Below, one piece after another: positions 35,637 through 45,737 of a DNA stretch of 61,332 nucleotides. The notes beneath the pieces were generated by a model. The model had not been told where the DNA came from and searched no databases. It worked only from the letters and a program-made list of their open reading frames with translations. Source of the stretch: Bacteroidales bacterium (GTDB taxonomy: Bacteria; Bacteroidota; Bacteroidia; Bacteroidales; UBA10428). Made by a program: the position numbers and the translations under genes. The stretch is from the NCBI GenBank assembly GCA_016935435.1, contig JAFGQZ010000017.1:1-61332 (forward strand), read 5' to 3'. Within the stretch, counting starts at the first letter, position 1. Every line of letters starts with the position of its first letter.

Positions 35637-35662
35637 GCAGGTTTGAAACCTGCTTTTTTTTT
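35637..35662 (+). terminator. dnaA terminator, flush with the yigZ start
   Basis: GCAGGT and ACCTGC (35637-35653) close a five-base loop and are followed by nine T. The yigZ ATG is six bases after the T-run, so yigZ translation either needs read-through or begins from a leader inside dnaA. Confidence 0.8.
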
Positions 35663-35668
35663 GTGTAT

Positions 35669-36274
35669 ATGTCAAGCGACTATTACAAGACCATACAAGA
35701 AAAATCTGAAGGCCTTTTTAAAGATAAAGGCAGCAGGTTTTTGGCGTTTGCCTTCCCTGTAAGTTCGGAAGATCAGGTAAAACCTGTTGTAAAAGACATA
35801 AAAAAGAAATATCACGATGCCAGGCACCATTGCTATGCCTACAGGCTTGGGCCCGATGGGGAAAGCTTTCGGGCTTACGACGATGGCGAACCTTCCGGAA
35901 CTGCAGGTAAACCAATACTTGGGCAGATTCTAAGTAATGGCTTGTCGGATATTCTTATTGTGGTTGTTCGTTATTTTGGTGGCACACTTTTGGGAACAAG
36001 CGGGCTTATTAATGCCTACAAAAACAGCGCTGCCGATGCAATAAATAATTCTGCATTTGTTGAGAAAATGGTTAAGCAGAAAATTGAATTGGTTTTTTCA
36101 TACGAACTGCTTAGCCAGGCCATGCGCATTATTAAAGATGAAAACCTTGAGGTAATTTGCCAGAACCTTACCGAAAACTGCCAGATAATAGTTAGTGTTA
36201 GAAAAAGCGAGTTAAGCAGGATTCAGGAAAAGTTTTTGGCTATTTTTGGCATAGATGTAAGTATATTAGATTAA
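35669..36274 (+). CDS. yigZ: YigZ / IMPACT family protein
   Basis: A 201-residue member of the YigZ-IMPACT family: GSRFLAFAFPVSSEDQV, ARHHCYAYRLG, DDGEPSGTAGKPIL, VVRYFGGTLLGTSGLINAYKNSA, and a C-terminal ferredoxin-like DUF1949 domain. Eukaryotic IMPACT binds GCN1; the bacterial role is uncertain (nucleic acid or ribosome linked). The ATG at 35669 was chosen over a GTG two codons upstream. pyrB follows 36 bp later. Confidence 0.93.
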   Translation: MSSDYYKTIQEKSEGLFKDKGSRFLAFAFPVSSEDQVKPVVKDIKKKYHDARHHCYAYRLGPDGESFRAYDDGEPSGTAGKPILGQILSNGLSDILIVVVRYFGGTLLGTSGLINAYKNSAADAINNSAFVEKMVKQKIELVFSYELLSQAMRIIKDENLEVICQNLTENCQIIVSVRKSELSRIQEKFLAIFGIDVSILD

Positions 36275-36310
36275 AAATACAAGAGTAAAAACAATCAAAT
36301 AGCATACAGG

Positions 36311-37219
36311 ATGAAGAACAAAAGTCTGGTTTCAATAACCGATTACACCAAGGGAGAATATCTCAGCATACTTGATACTGCTGCCGAATTCGAAAAGAAT
36401 TCATACCAGGATCTTCTCAAGGGCAAAGTTGTTGCCACTCTGTTTTTCGAGCCTTCTACACGCACACGTTTAAGTTTTGAAAGCGCCGTAAACAGGCTTG
36501 GGGGCAGGGTAATTGGTTTTAGCGATGCCAATACCTCGTCGGTAACCAAGGGCGAAACGCTGTACGATACCATTAAGGTAGTATCGAATTTTGCAGAGCT
36601 GATTATTATGCGGCACCCGCTTGAAGGCAGTGCCCGTTATGCCAGCGAGCTTTCAAAGGTTCCCATAGTTAATGCCGGCGACGGGGCAAACCAGCACCCA
36701 ACACAAACTCTTCTCGATTTGTACTCTATCAGGAAAACCCAGGGCACACTCGATAATTTAAAAATTTGCATGGTGGGCGATTTAAAATATGGCCGCACAG
36801 TTCATTCATTGCTTATGGCATTGTCGCAGTTTGGTGCAAATTTCTATTTTATATCGCCCGACGAACTAAAAATGCCGAAAGAGTATAAAATGCACCTCGA
36901 TTCGCTAAACCTTCATTACCAGGAATCGAAAGATATTAACGAAAATATTCTTGATGCCGATATTATTTATATGACCCGTGTGCAGAAGGAACGTTTTTCG
37001 GATCCGATTGAATACGAACGTACAAAGAATGCTTATGTGCTTAAAGGGGAAATGCTTAGTGGTTGTAAAAACACAATGAGGGTGCTGCATCCGCTGCCCC
37101 GTGTAAACGAAATCGACCAGGAAGTCGATTCGGGACCTTTTGCTTATTATTTTGAACAAACCGAAAACGGTGTTTATGTGAGGCAGGCAATAATTTCAAT
37201 TATTTTAGGACTTAAATAA
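36311..37219 (+). CDS. pyrB: Aspartate carbamoyltransferase catalytic subunit (PyrB)
   Basis: A 302-residue catalytic chain that condenses carbamoyl phosphate with aspartate in pyrimidine synthesis. Motifs: carbamoyl-phosphate loop [48 protein letters not shown]. Usual length ~305. The regulatory chain pyrI starts 12 bases later, so the pair makes the E. coli-like c6r6 holoenzyme, subject to nucleotide control. Confidence 0.97.
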   Translation: MKNKSLVSITDYTKGEYLSILDTAAEFEKNSYQDLLKGKVVATLFFEPSTRTRLSFESAVNRLGGRVIGFSDANTSSVTKGETLYDTIKVVSNFAELIIMRHPLEGSARYASELSKVPIVNAGDGANQHPTQTLLDLYSIRKTQGTLDNLKICMVGDLKYGRTVHSLLMALSQFGANFYFISPDELKMPKEYKMHLDSLNLHYQESKDINENILDADIIYMTRVQKERFSDPIEYERTKNAYVLKGEMLSGCKNTMRVLHPLPRVNEIDQEVDSGPFAYYFEQTENGVYVRQAIISIILGLK

Positions 37220-37231
37220 AACAGCAAAACC

Positions 37232-37687
37232 ATGAAAAACAATATACTCGAAGTAAGTGCCATCAAAGACGGTACAGTAATCGATCATATACCGGCAGGC
37301 AACCTTTTTAAAGTTATAAGTATTTTGCGGTTGGAAGAAATTAAGGAAACAATAACCTTTGGTACCAATTTTCAAAGCAAAAAGCTTGGCAAAAAAGCAA
37401 TTATTAAACTCTCGAATGTGTTTTTTAAAGATAGCGACATTAACCGGATTTCACTCGTTGCCCCTGAAGCCAAACTTAATATAATAAAAGATTACAAAGT
37501 AGTTGAAAAGAAAATTGTTGAGGTGCCAGATGAAATACAAGGTATTATTAAATGTGTTAATCCTAAGTGCATTACCAACCACGAAAAGATTATAACCAAA
37601 TTCAGCCTTGTAGATAAGAAAAAAATTCAGCTACGTTGCCATTTTTGTGAAAAAATTACCGATCCTTCATTAATTGAGAAAATTTAA
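37232..37687 (+). CDS. pyrI: Aspartate carbamoyltransferase regulatory subunit (PyrI)
   Basis: A 151-residue regulatory chain. The N-terminal allosteric domain (DGTVIDHIPAGNLFKVISIL) binds ATP/CTP-type nucleotides, and the C-terminal zinc domain has four cysteines in CVNPKC and CHFC that hold the contact with PyrB. It follows pyrB by 12 bp and ends 13 bp from the convergent DUF4293 gene. Confidence 0.97.
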   Translation: MKNNILEVSAIKDGTVIDHIPAGNLFKVISILRLEEIKETITFGTNFQSKKLGKKAIIKLSNVFFKDSDINRISLVAPEAKLNIIKDYKVVEKKIVEVPDEIQGIIKCVNPKCITNHEKIITKFSLVDKKKIQLRCHFCEKITDPSLIEKI

Positions 37688-37700
37688 GCAACAAAAGGCA

Positions 37701-38168
37701 TTAGCGCAGCCTTTCGTATGCTTTTACCAATAGTTCGTCTTTCCTTATTGCACGAAATGCAAGATAAGTAAGAACAACATTGGCAGCAGGTACAGCTATG
37801 GCCATTGAATATGCTGTATTTTGCGGGGCATTGTTTATATTAAACTGATAAATATAAAAAGCAATAAGAATTATTTGCCCGATATTTAATAAGATAGCAT
37901 ATACACAAAGCCTTATCTGTAATACCCTACGTTTAAACAGGAAGATTGTTAACAGGCCTAATACAGCAATAAACCAGCCCAGTATGTTCAATGCGGCTGT
38001 AGGCAGCAATATGGTTTCGCCAACCTCCTGGTTAACAGTAAACCCTTTAAACCAAAATTCGGCATAGCCATTTCCGGCAAGTGCAAAATTTGCCACCGGG
38101 CTAAATAGTAGAAATATCTGAAGGCCGGCTGCTGCCAATAAAAACAAGCTTTGAATTCTTTGGATCAT
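37701..38168 (-). CDS. DUF4293 four-helix membrane protein
   Basis: A 155-residue integral membrane protein with four hydrophobic helices (LFLLAAAGLQIFLLFSPVANF; LNILGWFIAVLGLLTIFLF; AILLNIGQIILIAFYIY; AAN-VVLTYLAFRAI). The start MIQRIQSLFLLAA is typical of DUF4293, a Bacteroidota family of unknown function. The ATG at 38168 was chosen; the longer frame would begin inside the upstream terminator. Convergent with pyrI. Confidence 0.88.
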   Translation of the reverse strand: MIQRIQSLFLLAAAGLQIFLLFSPVANFALAGNGYAEFWFKGFTVNQEVGETILLPTAALNILGWFIAVLGLLTIFLFKRRVLQIRLCVYAILLNIGQIILIAFYIYQFNINNAPQNTAYSMAIAVPAANVVLTYLAFRAIRKDELLVKAYERLR

Positions 38169-38186
38169 GGTTTTTAAAATTAAAAA

Positions 38187-38213
38187 GGCAAAGGTATTTA
38201 AAAAACCTTTGCC
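38187..38213 (-). terminator. Terminator between the propeller sensor and DUF4293
   Basis: On the minus strand GGCAAAGG (38213-38206) pairs with CCTTTGCC (38194-38187), followed by TTTTTAATTTT. It ends the propeller-sensor transcript. Confidence 0.75.
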
Positions 38214-38236
38214 CTTTAACATTTTCTTTTATAAAG

Positions 38237-41200
38237 CTATTTCGATTTTAGTTTTTTCTCTAGTTCCTTAATAGCTTCGTTTTTCAGTTTCAGTTCTTGC
38301 TGGATAGAACTAATTTTAGTTTCAAGTTCCTGTTTTGTCAGGTTTAGCTTTTCAACCAGTTCCTGGGCCGCAATTTCCTGGCGTTTTAGCTCGGTAATGT
38401 TTTTCGATATTCCAAAAGTTCCAATACATTTGCCGGTTTCGTCGTACAACGGAAGTTTTGTAGTTGAAACCCATTGGTCGATTCCGTTATCGATAATTTC
38501 ATGTTCGAGGTGATCGACAAAACCTTGTCCCGACTGTATAATCTGCATTTCATCGTTATAAAACTTCTGTGCGTTTTCGTGGGTGTGGAAATCAAAATCG
38601 CTTTTCCCAATCATTTCCTGAAGTGTGCCAACCGGGAACAAAGGAAGCATCGATTTGCTTATTCTGATAAATTTGCTGTTGATATCTTTAAAATAGATAT
38701 AGTCGGGCAAATTGTCCATAAGTGCATCGAGAAGTGCTTTTTCCTGTACAAGTTGCTCTTTTATCTGATCGTTCTTCTTTATTTGTTCGGCCATACTGTC
38801 TTGAACAGCTTGCATTTCTTCGAGGTTCTGCCTTAGCTCTTCTTCCTGCGAAAGCAGCTCTTCGTTTCTTTGTTTTATTTCTGCTTCCATCGAAACAATG
38901 TCGGTTACATTTTTCGAGGTGCCAAATGTACCAATGCAATTGTTGTTTTCATCGTAAAGGGGTAGTTTGGTAGTTGCAACCCATTGCTCTACGCCGTTTT
39001 CAAGAATTTCGTGAACAAGTTGGTTAACAAACCCTTTTCCCGAGCGGATGATATCCATCTCATCATCGTAAAACCTTTGGGCATTTTCGGGGGTATGGAA
39101 ATCAAAATCGCTTTTGCCAATCATTTCTTCAAGTGTTTCAACCGGGAACAAGGGTAACATCGATTTGCTTATACGAATAAATTTGCTGTCTTTGTCTTTA
39201 AAATAGATATAATCGGGCAGGTTGTTCATAATAGCATCGAGCAGTGCTTTTTCTTTAACCAGGCTATCCTGCATTACCTGGTTTGCCTGTATTTGTTCCT
39301 GCAGGTTGTCTTGTACAGCCTGCATTTCTTCGAGGTTTTGCCTTAGTTCTTCTTCCTGGGCCTGAAGTTCTTCGTTTCGCTGCTTCAGTTCCATTTCCAT
39401 GTTAATAAGGTTCGAAATGTCGGTAGAAATGCCAAATGTCCCGATAATTTGTTTTTTATGGTCGTACAGGGGCATCTTCGATGTGCTTACATAAGTAATG
39501 GTGCCATCGGGGCGGGTTTCCTTTTCTACCTTGTTTAATATAGGTTTGCCAGTTTTAATAATTTCCATTTCATCGTCGTAGGCTTGTTGCGCATGTTCTG
39601 TGGCAAAGAAGTCGAAGTCCGATTTGCCGTATATTTCTTCCACCGACGATACATTAAAGTTTTTGATCATGGAGTTACTAACTTTAATAAATTTACTTTC
39701 TTTATCTTTAAAGTAAATGTGTTGCTGTGAGTATTTCAGCAAGGTGTCGATAAGTGCTTTTTCTTTTTCCAGGGCTTCCTGTGCCTTTGCCGCATTCTCC
39801 ATCTGCCGCCTGAGGTCTTCCTGGGTAGCCTGCATTTCTTCGAGGTTTTGTCTTAGTTCCTCTTCCTGTGCCATAAGTTCTTCGCTCTGGATGCGGTTCT
39901 GTTCCAGCATTTCCTTGGTGCGTTCGTTAGCTTTTGTAATTGCCAGCACAGAGGCAAAATTGTCGGCAATTTTTTCGATAAACGAAATTTTATATTGCGG
40001 GAGCGGCTCTAATGAAGCAATTTCAATTACCCCTAAACAGTTTTTCTCATTGATTACGGGCACATAAATGCAATATTTCAAAGAGGTGTCGCCAAGTCCT
40101 GAACGCAATACAATAAAACCTTCCGATAAATTATCAACTTCAATGGTTTTGGCCTGCTCAAAGCATGCGCCAATGTATCCTTCACCTATGGCGAACTCAA
40201 AACGTTTTTCATTATTGGTATCGTAACAATATTGACCCGAAACCTGTAACACAGGGTTTTCAAGGTCGGAATCGTTCAATACATAAATTACGCCGGCATT
40301 TGCCCCAACATACTCAACAAGGTCGCTGATAAGTCCGGTCGATAAATCTTCTATGTCACGGCGTTTTTTTGCAATTATATCGCTGAATTTTGCTATGCCA
40401 TCGATTTGGTAGCGAATCTCCCGCTGCGACTCGTCGCGCACACGTATTTCTTCCTTTTGGTTTTCAATTTCATCGATTTTCTGCTGCAGTTGTTTGCGGC
40501 CCTCATCAATTTTTTCCTGTAAAACAATTTTATCTTGCCTCGACTGTTTTTCGCGGAGTTTTATGTATTGCCATACCAGGTAAACAATTCCGCATATAAC
40601 CAGAAAAAGGAATATTTTAGTGCGGTACCAGGGGGGGCGCACCCTTATTTTAATTACACGTTCGTTAGGGTTCCATTCGCCATCGCTGTTCGAACCCATA
40701 AGACGGAAATAGTAAACACCGGGGTCGATATTTGTGTATGTGGCAAAGTTTTTATTTCCAGCATATACCCAGTCTTTATCAAAACCATCGAGTTTATATT
40801 TGTATTGGTTTTTTTCGGGGGTGGTATAATCTAATGAAGCAAACTCGAAAGTAAAAACACTGTGTTTATGTTTTAGTTTCAGGTATTTTGTGGCATCGAG
40901 GCATTTTTTTAAGGGTGAGCCTTTAACGCCAACTTGTACCGGTGAGTTTAGGATACGGAAACCGGTAAATACTACCGATGGAACAACGGGGCTTGGTTTA
41001 ATGCTGTCGGGGTTGAATATGGTAATGCCCCCGGCGCCACCGAAAATCATACGCCCATCGCTTAATTTCCATTGGGCGTTGTATTTAAATTCGTTGCCTT
41101 GTAAGCCCTGCGACTTGTCGAACACAACTACTTTTTCGGTTTTCGGGTTGAATTTCATCAGGCCTTTTGTTGAACTTATCCAAAGGTTTCCTTCACGGTC

Positions 41201-43000
41201 GGTAAGCATGCCCATCAGGGCATCGGAGGAGAAGCCCTCGGAGGTAGTGTATATTTTAAAAGAATCGGTTTTTAGGTCGAGCCTGTTTAGGCCGCCCCCA
41301 TTAGTGGCTATCCAGGCATAGTTGTCGATAAAAATAATGCTTTTCACATTGTTGTTAGAGAGCGAGTTTGGGTTTTCTGCATTGAACCTGTACCGTATTA
41401 CCGTATCGTTTTCCTGGTCGAGGATACAAATACCAACATTTTCACTGCCTAACCAGATACGCCCTTTATGGTCTTCGGTAATGTTCATTATAACATTTGA
41501 ACATACCCTGGGGTTGGCCCCTAATGCCGGATAAAAAGTAAATGAATTGTTGCGGGGGTTAAAAACATCGATTCCGGTGCCCAGCATGGCCAACCAATAA
41601 TTACCTTTTGAGTCGGGCAAAATGTACCATGTATGGGGTGCCGACAAACCGTTCTCGCTATTGTAAACCTTAATTACCTTTTCTGTTAAGGGATCGAAAA
41701 CCATTAATCCGCCCGAATAGGTCCCGAGCAACAGGTTTTTGTCAGGCAATTCCTGGATGGCAACAATTACATCGGTCGAAAGCGATTGGGCATTGCCTGG
41801 TTCATACCTGAAATGCCTGAATGTACCAGTAAAGGGGTTAAACAGGTTTAAGCCACCTCCATCGTTGCCAATCCATATTCGGCCTTCAGAATCTTCAAAT
41901 ACGGCTGCAACCACACCTTTTCCCAACGAAGTGTCGTCGAATGGGTTATGCGAATATGAAACAAATTTTTCTTTATTTTTTCTGTAAAGGCTAATACCGG
42001 TTCCGTAATGGCCAACCCAAATATTTCCGTCTTTGTCCCTGAACATGTTAAAAACAGCATCGCCGTGCAGCGAATATGGGTTTTTCGTGTCGGAAACTAG
42101 AAACTGAACACTGTTGTCAAGCGGGTTGTAAACATTAATGCCTCCCCCGTCTGTACCAATCCAGATTTCGGAATCGGAGAACTTAAGTATATGGGTCTGA
42201 ACATTTATGTTGTTTAAAACATTGTCGAGCAGTTTAACGGTTTTTGTCCTGAGGTTGTAGATGTGAATGCCCCCGTTCTCTGAGCCTATATATAAATTGC
42301 CATCGTTATCGCCAGAAATTTTTTTGCGGTAGTTGTTGCCAAAATATTTTTGTTTGTAATCGATTCTGGTAAATTTTCCGGTTTTTCTGTCAAACTCAAA
42401 TATGGCATCCTGAGTGTCCAGTGCAATGAACATGCGATCGTCTTCCGAAACAAAAATATCGAATACAATATTGGCCGGAATTGAGTTTGGGTTGTTGTTG
42501 TCGTGCCGGTAAGTAAAAAACTTATCTTCGTCGGGGAAATAATGCGCCAAGCCTGCATTTGTTGCAATCCAAACGGTATTGTCTTTATCAAACCAGAACT
42601 TGTTTACTTTACCGCCTTTAAAACCATCGGGGTTGTTTGTTTCAACCCGAAACCTTTTTAGTTTATTGGTTTCCGGCGAGAAAACGTTTAATCCGTCTGA
42701 ACCAATCCAGATGTTCCCATTACGATCTTCACCAATGGCAGTTATCCAGTTCGATGCGAGGCTGTTGGTGTCGTTACGGTCGTTTCTGAATACTTCGAAA
42801 TTAATACCGTCAAATTTATTTATCCCGTCTCGTGTGCCTATCCAAATAAATCCTTTGCTGTCCTGAAAGAAAAGCTCTACAGTATTTTGCGACAAACCAT
42901 TATCGACAGTGATATGATCGAACTTAACCGATTTTAGATCGGTTGCATACAGGTTTGCACTAATAATCAGGGCATAAATAAACCAATAAAACCTTTTCAT
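38237..43000 (-). CDS. Propeller-Y_Y_Y-GAF-PAS3 sensory protein lacking a kinase domain
   Basis: A 1587-residue protein. A signal peptide (1-19) precedes a periplasmic double beta-propeller (~25-690) of reg_prop blades (GFIWIGTRDGINKFDG, NIWVGHYGTGISLYRKN, RIWIGNDGGGLNLFNP), then a Y_Y_Y domain (~710-785) and one membrane helix (~793-812). The cytoplasmic part has a coiled coil, a GAF domain (~885-1020) and three PAS domains (starting near 1095, 1257 and 1428) joined by QEEELRQNLEEMQA coils. It ends in a coiled coil at 1587. Relatives of this hybrid-sensor class normally end in HisKA-HATPase, a receiver and an AraC domain; none is present. It may act as an input subunit for another kinase. 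Single gene, with its own terminator. Confidence 0.93.
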   Translation of the reverse strand: MKRFYWFIYALIISANLYATDLKSVKFDHITVDNGLSQNTVELFFQDSKGFIWIGTRDGINKFDGINFEVFRNDRNDTNSLASNWITAIGEDRNGNIWIGSDGLNVFSPETNKLKRFRVETNNPDGFKGGKVNKFWFDKDNTVWIATNAGLAHYFPDEDKFFTYRHDNNNPNSIPANIVFDIFVSEDDRMFIALDTQDAIFEFDRKTGKFTRIDYKQKYFGNNYRKKISGDNDGNLYIGSENGGIHIYNLRTKTVKLLDNVLNNINVQTHILKFSDSEIWIGTDGGGINVYNPLDNSVQFLVSDTKNPYSLHGDAVFNMFRDKDGNIWVGHYGTGISLYRKNKEKFVSYSHNPFDDTSLGKGVVAAVFEDSEGRIWIGNDGGGLNLFNPFTGTFRHFRYEPGNAQSLSTDVIVAIQELPDKNLLLGTYSGGLMVFDPLTEKVIKVYNSENGLSAPHTWYILPDSKGNYWLAMLGTGIDVFNPRNNSFTFYPALGANPRVCSNVIMNITEDHKGRIWLGSENVGICILDQENDTVIRYRFNAENPNSLSNNNVKSIIFIDNYAWIATNGGGLNRLDLKTDSFKIYTTSEGFSSDALMGMLTDREGNLWISSTKGLMKFNPKTEKVVVFDKSQGLQGNEFKYNAQWKLSDGRMIFGGAGGITIFNPDSIKPSPVVPSVVFTGFRILNSPVQVGVKGSPLKKCLDATKYLKLKHKHSVFTFEFASLDYTTPEKNQYKYKLDGFDKDWVYAGNKNFATYTNIDPGVYYFRLMGSNSDGEWNPNERVIKIRVRPPWYRTKIFLFLVICGIVYLVWQYIKLREKQSRQDKIVLQEKIDEGRKQLQQKIDEIENQKEEIRVRDESQREIRYQIDGIAKFSDIIAKKRRDIEDLSTGLISDLVEYVGANAGVIYVLNDSDLENPVLQVSGQYCYDTNNEKRFEFAIGEGYIGACFEQAKTIEVDNLSEGFIVLRSGLGDTSLKYCIYVPVINEKNCLGVIEIASLEPLPQYKISFIEKIADNFASVLAITKANERTKEMLEQNRIQSEELMAQEEELRQNLEEMQATQEDLRRQMENAAKAQEALEKEKALIDTLLKYSQQHIYFKDKESKFIKVSNSMIKNFNVSSVEEIYGKSDFDFFATEHAQQAYDDEMEIIKTGKPILNKVEKETRPDGTITYVSTSKMPLYDHKKQIIGTFGISTDISNLINMEMELKQRNEELQAQEEELRQNLEEMQAVQDNLQEQIQANQVMQDSLVKEKALLDAIMNNLPDYIYFKDKDSKFIRISKSMLPLFPVETLEEMIGKSDFDFHTPENAQRFYDDEMDIIRSGKGFVNQLVHEILENGVEQWVATTKLPLYDENNNCIGTFGTSKNVTDIVSMEAEIKQRNEELLSQEEELRQNLEEMQAVQDSMAEQIKKNDQIKEQLVQEKALLDALMDNLPDYIYFKDINSKFIRISKSMLPLFPVGTLQEMIGKSDFDFHTHENAQKFYNDEMQIIQSGQGFVDHLEHEIIDNGIDQWVSTTKLPLYDETGKCIGTFGISKNITELKRQEIAAQELVEKLNLTKQELETKISSIQQELKLKNEAIKELEKKLKSK
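38400..39920 (-). repeat. Three tandem 510-bp coding units (170 codons each)
   Basis: The linker motif CGAGGTT(C/T)TG recurs at exactly 38821, 39331 and 39841, a period of 510 bp. The PAS motif ACCGGGAACA recurs at 38631 and 39141, the same period. The first two units (PAS 2 and PAS 3) are still very similar in DNA; the third keeps the linker while its PAS has diverged. This indicates stepwise in-frame tandem duplication. Confidence 0.85.
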
Positions 43001-43197
43001 CTCTGATTCTTATTTAATAGAGTTGAAGATATAAAAAAAAGCCTAAATATGCTGATTTTCTTTTTAAACATTGACAATTATAAACGGAATTGTGGTTTTA
43101 ATTTGTGTATGTAAGATATAGTTGTTCATAACTATAAATATACCCGATAGGCCAACTTTTTATATTTGTAGCATTAATCAATATAGCATTTTTGTAT

Positions 43198-44058
43198 ATG
43201 GGTCAGGAAGTTGAAACTTTGATATCGCTATTAGACGATAATGATCATGAAGTGCTCCATGCTGTTACCGATGAGCTATTAAAGCAAGGTGTTACCATTA
43301 TACCGAAGCTTGAGCAGGCATGGGAATCGGCTATTGACCAAAGGTTGCAGGAGCGGTTGGAGAATGTCATACACAATATTCAGTATGTTAATACAAAAGA
43401 AAAACTAAGTCGATGGGTAAAAGACGGTGCAGCAGATATTATTGAGGGTGCATCGTACATTGCCCAGTTTCAGTACCCGGGCGTTCGTGTTGAAGATATT
43501 TCTCATGCAATAGCCCGAATTTCCGACGATATATACCTTTCTACCCAAAACCATCTTTCGGCAATTGAAAAAATCCGTCTTTTAAACTATGTTGTTTTCG
43601 AAATAAATAACTTTAGCCGCAACACTGCAAACTTTTATAGTCCGCAGAATTCTTATATTAACCAGGTTATAGAGTCGCGCAAAGGCAACCCTATTTCGCT
43701 TGGTATTATTTATTTGGCTGTGGCACAAAAAGTTGGCTTACCTGTTTATGGGGTAAACCTGCCTAAAAGTTTTGTGCTTGCCTATTTGAACGAATTTCGT
43801 CAGATAGATTCGAAAGACAAGGCCAACGATATTTTGTTTTACATAAACCCTTACAATAAGGGCACCGTATTGACCCGCCTTGAAATAGATAATTTTATTG
43901 TACAGCAAAACCTTAAGCCGTCACCGGAATATTATGAGATTTGCGATAATAAATGCATTGTTCTTCGCTTGCTCACAAACCTTATGATAGCCTACCAAAA
44001 ACTTGGTTTCGACGATAAAATAAAGTTACTTGAAGATATTGCGAGAGTTTTAAGATAA
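43198..44058 (+). CDS. SirB1 / transglutaminase-like protein
   Basis: A 286-residue protein of the SirB1 transglutaminase-like class. A helical N-terminus (HEVLHAVTDELLKQG, HEAT-like) is followed by the core: LNYVVFEINNFSRNTANFYSPQNSYINQVIESRKGNPISLGIIYLAVAQKVGLPVYGV, where the GNP.SL segment corresponds to the usual GNPISL of the family. The catalytic cysteine of active transglutaminases is not evident, as in many SirB1 proteins. Function unknown. Start at ATG 43198, preceded by a perfect TATATTTG box at 43161-43168. Confidence 0.85.
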   Translation: MGQEVETLISLLDDNDHEVLHAVTDELLKQGVTIIPKLEQAWESAIDQRLQERLENVIHNIQYVNTKEKLSRWVKDGAADIIEGASYIAQFQYPGVRVEDISHAIARISDDIYLSTQNHLSAIEKIRLLNYVVFEINNFSRNTANFYSPQNSYINQVIESRKGNPISLGIIYLAVAQKVGLPVYGVNLPKSFVLAYLNEFRQIDSKDKANDILFYINPYNKGTVLTRLEIDNFIVQQNLKPSPEYYEICDNKCIVLRLLTNLMIAYQKLGFDDKIKLLEDIARVLR

Positions 44059-44060
44059 AA

Positions 44061-44088
44061 AAAGCCCCGGCTGAACCGGGGCTTTTTT
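44061..44088. terminator. Bidirectional terminator between SirB1-like gene and rny
   Basis: AAAGCCCCGG (44061-44070) and CCGGGGCTTT (44076-44085) form a perfect stem with a five-base loop, with A-run on one side and T-run on the other. Confidence 0.88.
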
Positions 44089-44107
44089 TTGAGTTAATAT
44101 AAAATAA

Positions 44108-45643
44108 TTACTTAGCATAGCTAACCGCCCTTGTTTCGCGGATAACAGTAATTTTAATCTGTCCGGGGTATGTCATTTCGTCCTGTATTTTTTGGGCAAT
44201 TTCGTACGAAAGCGAATCGGCCTCTTTATCGGTAACCTTATCGCTCCCCACAATTACCCTGAGTTCCCTTCCGGCCTGAATGGCGTAGGTTTTTGTTACG
44301 CCGGGGTAGGAGAGGGCGAGGTTTTCCAGGTCTTTCAGACGTTTAATGTACGATTCAACAACTTCGCGCCTTGCACCGGGCCTTGCCCCCGAAATTGCAT
44401 CGCATACCTGTATTATTGGCGACAACAGGCTTGTCATTTCCACTTCGTCGTGATGGGCGCCAATTGCGTTACAAATTTCTGGTTTTTCCTTGTATTTTTC
44501 GGCCAGTTTCATGCCATAAACAGCATGTGGTATTTCAGGTTCTTCGTCAGGCACTTTCCCAATATCGTGCAAAAGTCCGGCACGTTTTGCCAGTTTAGGG
44601 TTTAAACCGAGCTCCGATGCCATTATAGCGCTTAAATTGGCAACTTCCCTGGAGTGTTGCAGTAGGTTCTGGCCATACGAAGAGCGGTATTTCATTTTTC
44701 CAATAAGGCGTATAAGTTCGGGGTGCAGGCCATGTATGCCCAAATCGATTGTGGTTCTTTTTCCGACTTCGATTATTTCTTCCTCGATTTGTTTTTTTGT
44801 TTTAGCAACCACCTCCTCAATGCGTGCCGGGTGTATGCGCCCATCGGTAACCAGCTGGTGCAGAGCAAGCCTGGCAATTTCACGCCGTACAGGGTCGAAT
44901 GCCGAAAGTATAATAGCCTCGGGGGTATCATCAACAATAATTTCCACCCCGGTAGCGGCTTCCAGGGCACGGATATTTCTTCCTTCGCGCCCGATAATAC
45001 GTCCTTTTATCTCATCGCTTTCGATATTGAACACAGTTACAGCGTTTTCGATAGCAGTTTCTGTGGCCACGCGCTGTATGGTTTCAATAACAACTTTCTT
45101 AGCCTCGCGGTTAGCGGTCATTTTTGCTTCGTCCATTATTTCGTTAACGTACGAAACGGCTTCAGATTTGGCTTCGTCTTTAAGGCTTTCGATAAGCTGA
45201 TCTTTTGCTTCTGTTGCCGATATGCCCGAAATGGTTTCGAGTTGTTCGATATGTTGTTTGTGTAGTTTTTCCAGGTCTTCGTTTTTCTTGTCGAGCAACT
45301 CAAGCTGGTTGTTCAGGTTTTCGCGTATGGCATCGAGTTCGTTTTTTGCCCTTTGGTTTTCTTCAAGTTTTTGGTTTAAAAGGGTTTCTTTTTGTTTATA
45401 CTTATTCTCTGCCTGCGAGAGTTTTAGGTTACGCTCATTAATATACTTTTCGTGTTCCGATTTGAGCTGTAAAAACTTTTCTTTTGCCTGTAGGATTTTA
45501 TCCCTTTTTATAACCTCGGCTTCGGAGGTAGCTTCGTTAATTATCGAAACTTTTCTGCGTTTTAGGGCTATATTCCAAAAAAAGTAGGATAGCCCTGAGC
45601 CAAGCAATAGTGCAATGCCTGCTGTAATTAAAATATCTATCAT
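44108..45643 (-). CDS. rny: Ribonuclease Y
   Basis: A 511-residue endoribonuclease that starts mRNA decay at the inner membrane. Residues 1-22 are the membrane anchor ([18 protein letters not shown]), ~30-190 a long coiled coil, ~205-265 a KH domain with [19 protein letters not shown], and ~320-430 an HD domain with [10 protein letters not shown] and LLHDIGK (metal-binding HD). Length fits the ~515 norm. It is downstream of zapA and the 6S-like RNA. Confidence 0.97.
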   Translation of the reverse strand: MIDILITAGIALLLGSGLSYFFWNIALKRRKVSIINEATSEAEVIKRDKILQAKEKFLQLKSEHEKYINERNLKLSQAENKYKQKETLLNQKLEENQRAKNELDAIRENLNNQLELLDKKNEDLEKLHKQHIEQLETISGISATEAKDQLIESLKDEAKSEAVSYVNEIMDEAKMTANREAKKVVIETIQRVATETAIENAVTVFNIESDEIKGRIIGREGRNIRALEAATGVEIIVDDTPEAIILSAFDPVRREIARLALHQLVTDGRIHPARIEEVVAKTKKQIEEEIIEVGKRTTIDLGIHGLHPELIRLIGKMKYRSSYGQNLLQHSREVANLSAIMASELGLNPKLAKRAGLLHDIGKVPDEEPEIPHAVYGMKLAEKYKEKPEICNAIGAHHDEVEMTSLLSPIIQVCDAISGARPGARREVVESYIKRLKDLENLALSYPGVTKTYAIQAGRELRVIVGSDKVTDKEADSLSYEIAQKIQDEMTYPGQIKITVIRETRAVSYAK

Positions 45644-45737
45644 TGTGTTAATGTCTGTTAATTAATAAAAGTGTTTTATGCATATATTATAATTTTATCT
45701 GGTACTGCCTGTAAGCTTAGTTTTTCTGGTTTAAAAT

